The position numbers and the translations under genes are program-made. Shown piece by piece: positions 62,458 through 64,000 of a stretch of DNA of 64,000 nucleotides. Source of the DNA: Acidiferrimicrobium sp. IK (lineage in GTDB: Bacteria; Actinomycetota; Acidimicrobiia; Acidimicrobiales; Palsa-688); NCBI RefSeq assembly GCF_025499425.1, contig NZ_JAIMCB010000012.1, positions 62,001 through 126,000 on the forward strand. Reading direction: 5' to 3'. The notes under the pieces were generated by a model, which had not been told where the DNA came from, searched no databases, and saw only the letters and a program-made list of their open reading frames with translations. How positions within the stretch are numbered: the first letter of the stretch is position 1; each line of letters starts with the position of its first letter.

Positions 62458-62535
62458 GGTTATACGGACGCCCTTTCCAGCGGTCTCGGGGCCCTATACC
62501 CCCTCGGGGCGCTGATCATGCACGCGACTTGGTCG

Positions 62536-63318
62536 CTACTGGCCGGCGGCGGTGACCGTGACCGCCCCCGCCGCCGTCGACGAACCCGCCGAACCGGCCG
62601 CGCCCGCCGCGGTCCAGCGCCCCGAGGACGGCGTCCACTGCTGGCCCGCGAACGCGATCCGCTCCAGGTGGTAGGCCGCGGCGTGGGCTTCGGCCCAGGT
62701 GGCCGCCCGCCACCCGGTCGCGGCCGGCACCGCCACCGCGAGCACCGGCCGACCGAACTCCTGGACGGCCGCCGCGCTGAGCGCGCCGGCAGCCGGCGGC
62801 GCCCCCCGGTAGGCGGCGAAGCGGCAGGTCAGCCCGGCGGGGATCTCGCCGGTCAGGGCGATGGCCACCGCCCGGGCTTCTGGGGCCCACGCCGCGTAGG
62901 CGTCGGGCGCGGCGCTGTGTTGCACCGCCTGGGCGGCCTCGGTGACCGCCATGGTCTGCCATCCCGGGACCCGGGCCAACGCCTGGTAGAAGGCGGTGGT
63001 GGCGTAGACCGGGTCGAGCAGCTGCGCCTTGGTCCCCCACCCCTGCGACGGGCGCTGCTGGAACAGGCCGACCGAGTCGGCGTCGCCGTAGGGGAGGTTG
63101 CGCAGGCCGCTTTCTTGCAAGGAGGTGGCCACCGCGACGGTCACCGCGTGGTCCGGCAGGCCCTGCCCGTAAGCGACCGCCGCTTCGATCGCCGCGTTCT
63201 GGGCCTGGGTGACGCTCAGCTTGAACGTCTGCCCGCTGTCGGTCACGCTGCAGCCGGCCGCCGCGCCCGCCCCGCCCGGCCACAGCGCCCGGACCGACAA
63301 CACCGCCGCGACGGCCAC
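62536..63318 (-). CDS. Secreted lysozyme-like (lytic transglycosylase-like) protein
   Basis: 260 residues from a GTG; hydrophobic residues (VAVAAVLSVRALWP) at the start act as a signal or anchor. The domain at about 40-120 has VATSLQESGLRNLPYGDADS followed by VGLFQQRPSQGWGT, the E/SxGLxQ pattern of lysozyme-like folds, with DPVYATTAFYQALARVPGW after it. The last 80 residues are Ala/Thr-rich. No better start was found upstream, although a hydrophobic coding-like stretch precedes the GTG. Expected to act on peptidoglycan. Confidence 0.75.
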   Translation of the reverse strand: MAVAAVLSVRALWPGGAGAAAGCSVTDSGQTFKLSVTQAQNAAIEAAVAYGQGLPDHAVTVAVATSLQESGLRNLPYGDADSVGLFQQRPSQGWGTKAQLLDPVYATTAFYQALARVPGWQTMAVTEAAQAVQHSAAPDAYAAWAPEARAVAIALTGEIPAGLTCRFAAYRGAPPAAGALSAAAVQEFGRPVLAVAVPAATGWRAATWAEAHAAAYHLERIAFAGQQWTPSSGRWTAAGAAGSAGSSTAAGAVTVTAAGQ

Positions 63319-63667
63319 GACGGCAGCGGCCGCCGCGGCGACGCGGCGCCGTGCGACCCCCGGCCGCGGCGGACGGGGGGCGGCGCGGCGGTCTCGCGGG
63401 GACGGCCGGGACGGGGTGGTGGCGGTGGTCGTGGCCGATCATCCTCGCGCCCGGCGCCCGGCGGGCGGGGTCACCGCCGGGCCCGGCGACGAGCCGATGC
63501 CGGCCAGGTCGGGGGCAGTTGGCGGAGGTCCACTGTCGCAGTGTCGCCCCGGAAGCTGAAGCTGTCCTAAAGCGACCGGCCTCAGCGGCGCTTCAGCGCG
63601 CCCGGAGCACGGTGGGACCGTCGCCAGCCACCCCGGCGGGCGGCATCCTCGAACCAAGGAGCAGTTG

Positions 63668-63940
63668 ATGATCCTCAAGCAGAAGATCCTGGTCGGCGTC
63701 ACCGCCCTGGCCGGCATGGGCATCGGGTCGCTGGGTGTGGGCGTCGCCCACGCCCAGACCCCGCCGCCGCCCGCACCGGCCGCGCGCGGCGTGCTCGCCC
63801 CGGCGTCGAGCGCGCCGGAGGCAGCCGCCGGCGTCGAGTCCGACGGGCCCGGCGGCCACCAGGACCCCAACGGCGTCGACGTGCAATACGGCAGCCAGAG
63901 CGGTCCCGACACCGGGGGCTCCGCGAACTCCGGGAGCTGA
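63668..63940 (+). CDS. Small secreted Pro/Ala/Gly-rich peptide
   Basis: 90 residues from an ATG at 63668 with AAGGAG 6 nt upstream. A signal peptide (ILKQKILVGVTALAGMGIGS to AHA) is followed by a Pro/Ala stretch and an acidic, Gly/Ser-rich end (GSQSGPDTGGSANSGS). No family recognised. Beyond it the last 60 bases contain no identifiable feature. Confidence 0.65.
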   Translation: MILKQKILVGVTALAGMGIGSLGVGVAHAQTPPPPAPAARGVLAPASSAPEAAAGVESDGPGGHQDPNGVDVQYGSQSGPDTGGSANSGS

Positions 63941-64000
63941 CCGGGCCACACCCTCGCCTTCGCGCCGGCGGGCCGCGCCGACATTGCCGGAGCGGCCCGC

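Noticed and set aside
1..64000. CRISPR arrays, tRNA or rRNA genes, transposases, integrases
   Set aside because: No spaced direct repeats, tRNA-like sequences in the longer gaps, or recombinase motifs were recognised. The 126-bp repeats at 45887-46633 are coding.

Overview
The window is very GC-rich, with strong G/C preference at third codon positions, frequent GTG and TTG starts, and four-base ATGA/GTGA overlaps between neighbouring genes. It carries most of the S10-spc-alpha ribosomal superoperon, followed by actinobacterial-style acyl-CoA catabolism genes, an F420-type (LLM) oxidoreductase and a secreted protein with 42-residue W/G/D-rich repeats fused to a glycoside-hydrolase-like domain. 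Together these suggest an actinobacterium, most likely a member of the class Acidimicrobiia. The class is an inference, since no rRNA is present.

Layout. (1) 1-3460, minus strand: the alpha operon (rpmJ, rpsM, rpsK, rpsD, rpoA, rplQ, 5' part of truA), with its own predicted promoter at about 3562-3590. (2) 3757-30233: a 26.5-kb block of acyl-CoA catabolism. It holds two SDR oxidoreductases, a fused double acyl-CoA dehydrogenase, a VOC protein, two acyl-CoA ligases, a MaoC-type hydratase pair, a TetR regulator, a branched-chain-amino-acid-type ABC importer whose LivH, LivM and LivG parts are one 936-residue protein, an amidohydrolase, a DUF35/thiolase pair, two more acyl-CoA dehydrogenases, two thioesterases, a nitroreductase, a kinase-like phosphotransferase, a Rieske oxygenase, an LLM oxidoreductase and an enoyl-CoA hydratase. 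(3) 30381-43897, minus strand: a small ORF, map, a LysE-family exporter, adk, secY and the spc and S10 gene sets up to rplC. (4) 44253-63940: accessory and envelope genes, including a lipoprotein, the repeat/GH-like secreted protein, an M1-like metallopeptidase, UspA, an MFS transporter, a PP2C phosphatase, CcdA with a SCO1-TlpA fusion, a ClC channel with MarR, an SDR/GH15 operon, a globin-coupled diguanylate cyclase with an RsbW-like ATPase, a lysozyme-like protein and a small secreted peptide.

The catabolic block sits between map and rpmJ, where infA is usually found, and no infA is visible in the window; rpsJ is also missing upstream of rplC. The block behaves as one regulatory unit. A palindrome of the form TGAC-N6-GTCA occurs in six intergenic regions, five exact copies and two one-mismatch copies, ahead of the main transcription units. 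At the amidohydrolase gene it lies directly over a good -10 element. The likely binder is the TetR protein encoded in the importer operon. The inferred programme is uptake by the Liv-type importer, activation by the two ligases, ring or chain oxidation by the Rieske, LLM and dehydrogenase enzymes, then hydration and thiolase or aldolase cleavage. The substrate cannot be read from sequence; the enzyme mix resembles steroid or isoprenoid carboxylate breakdown.
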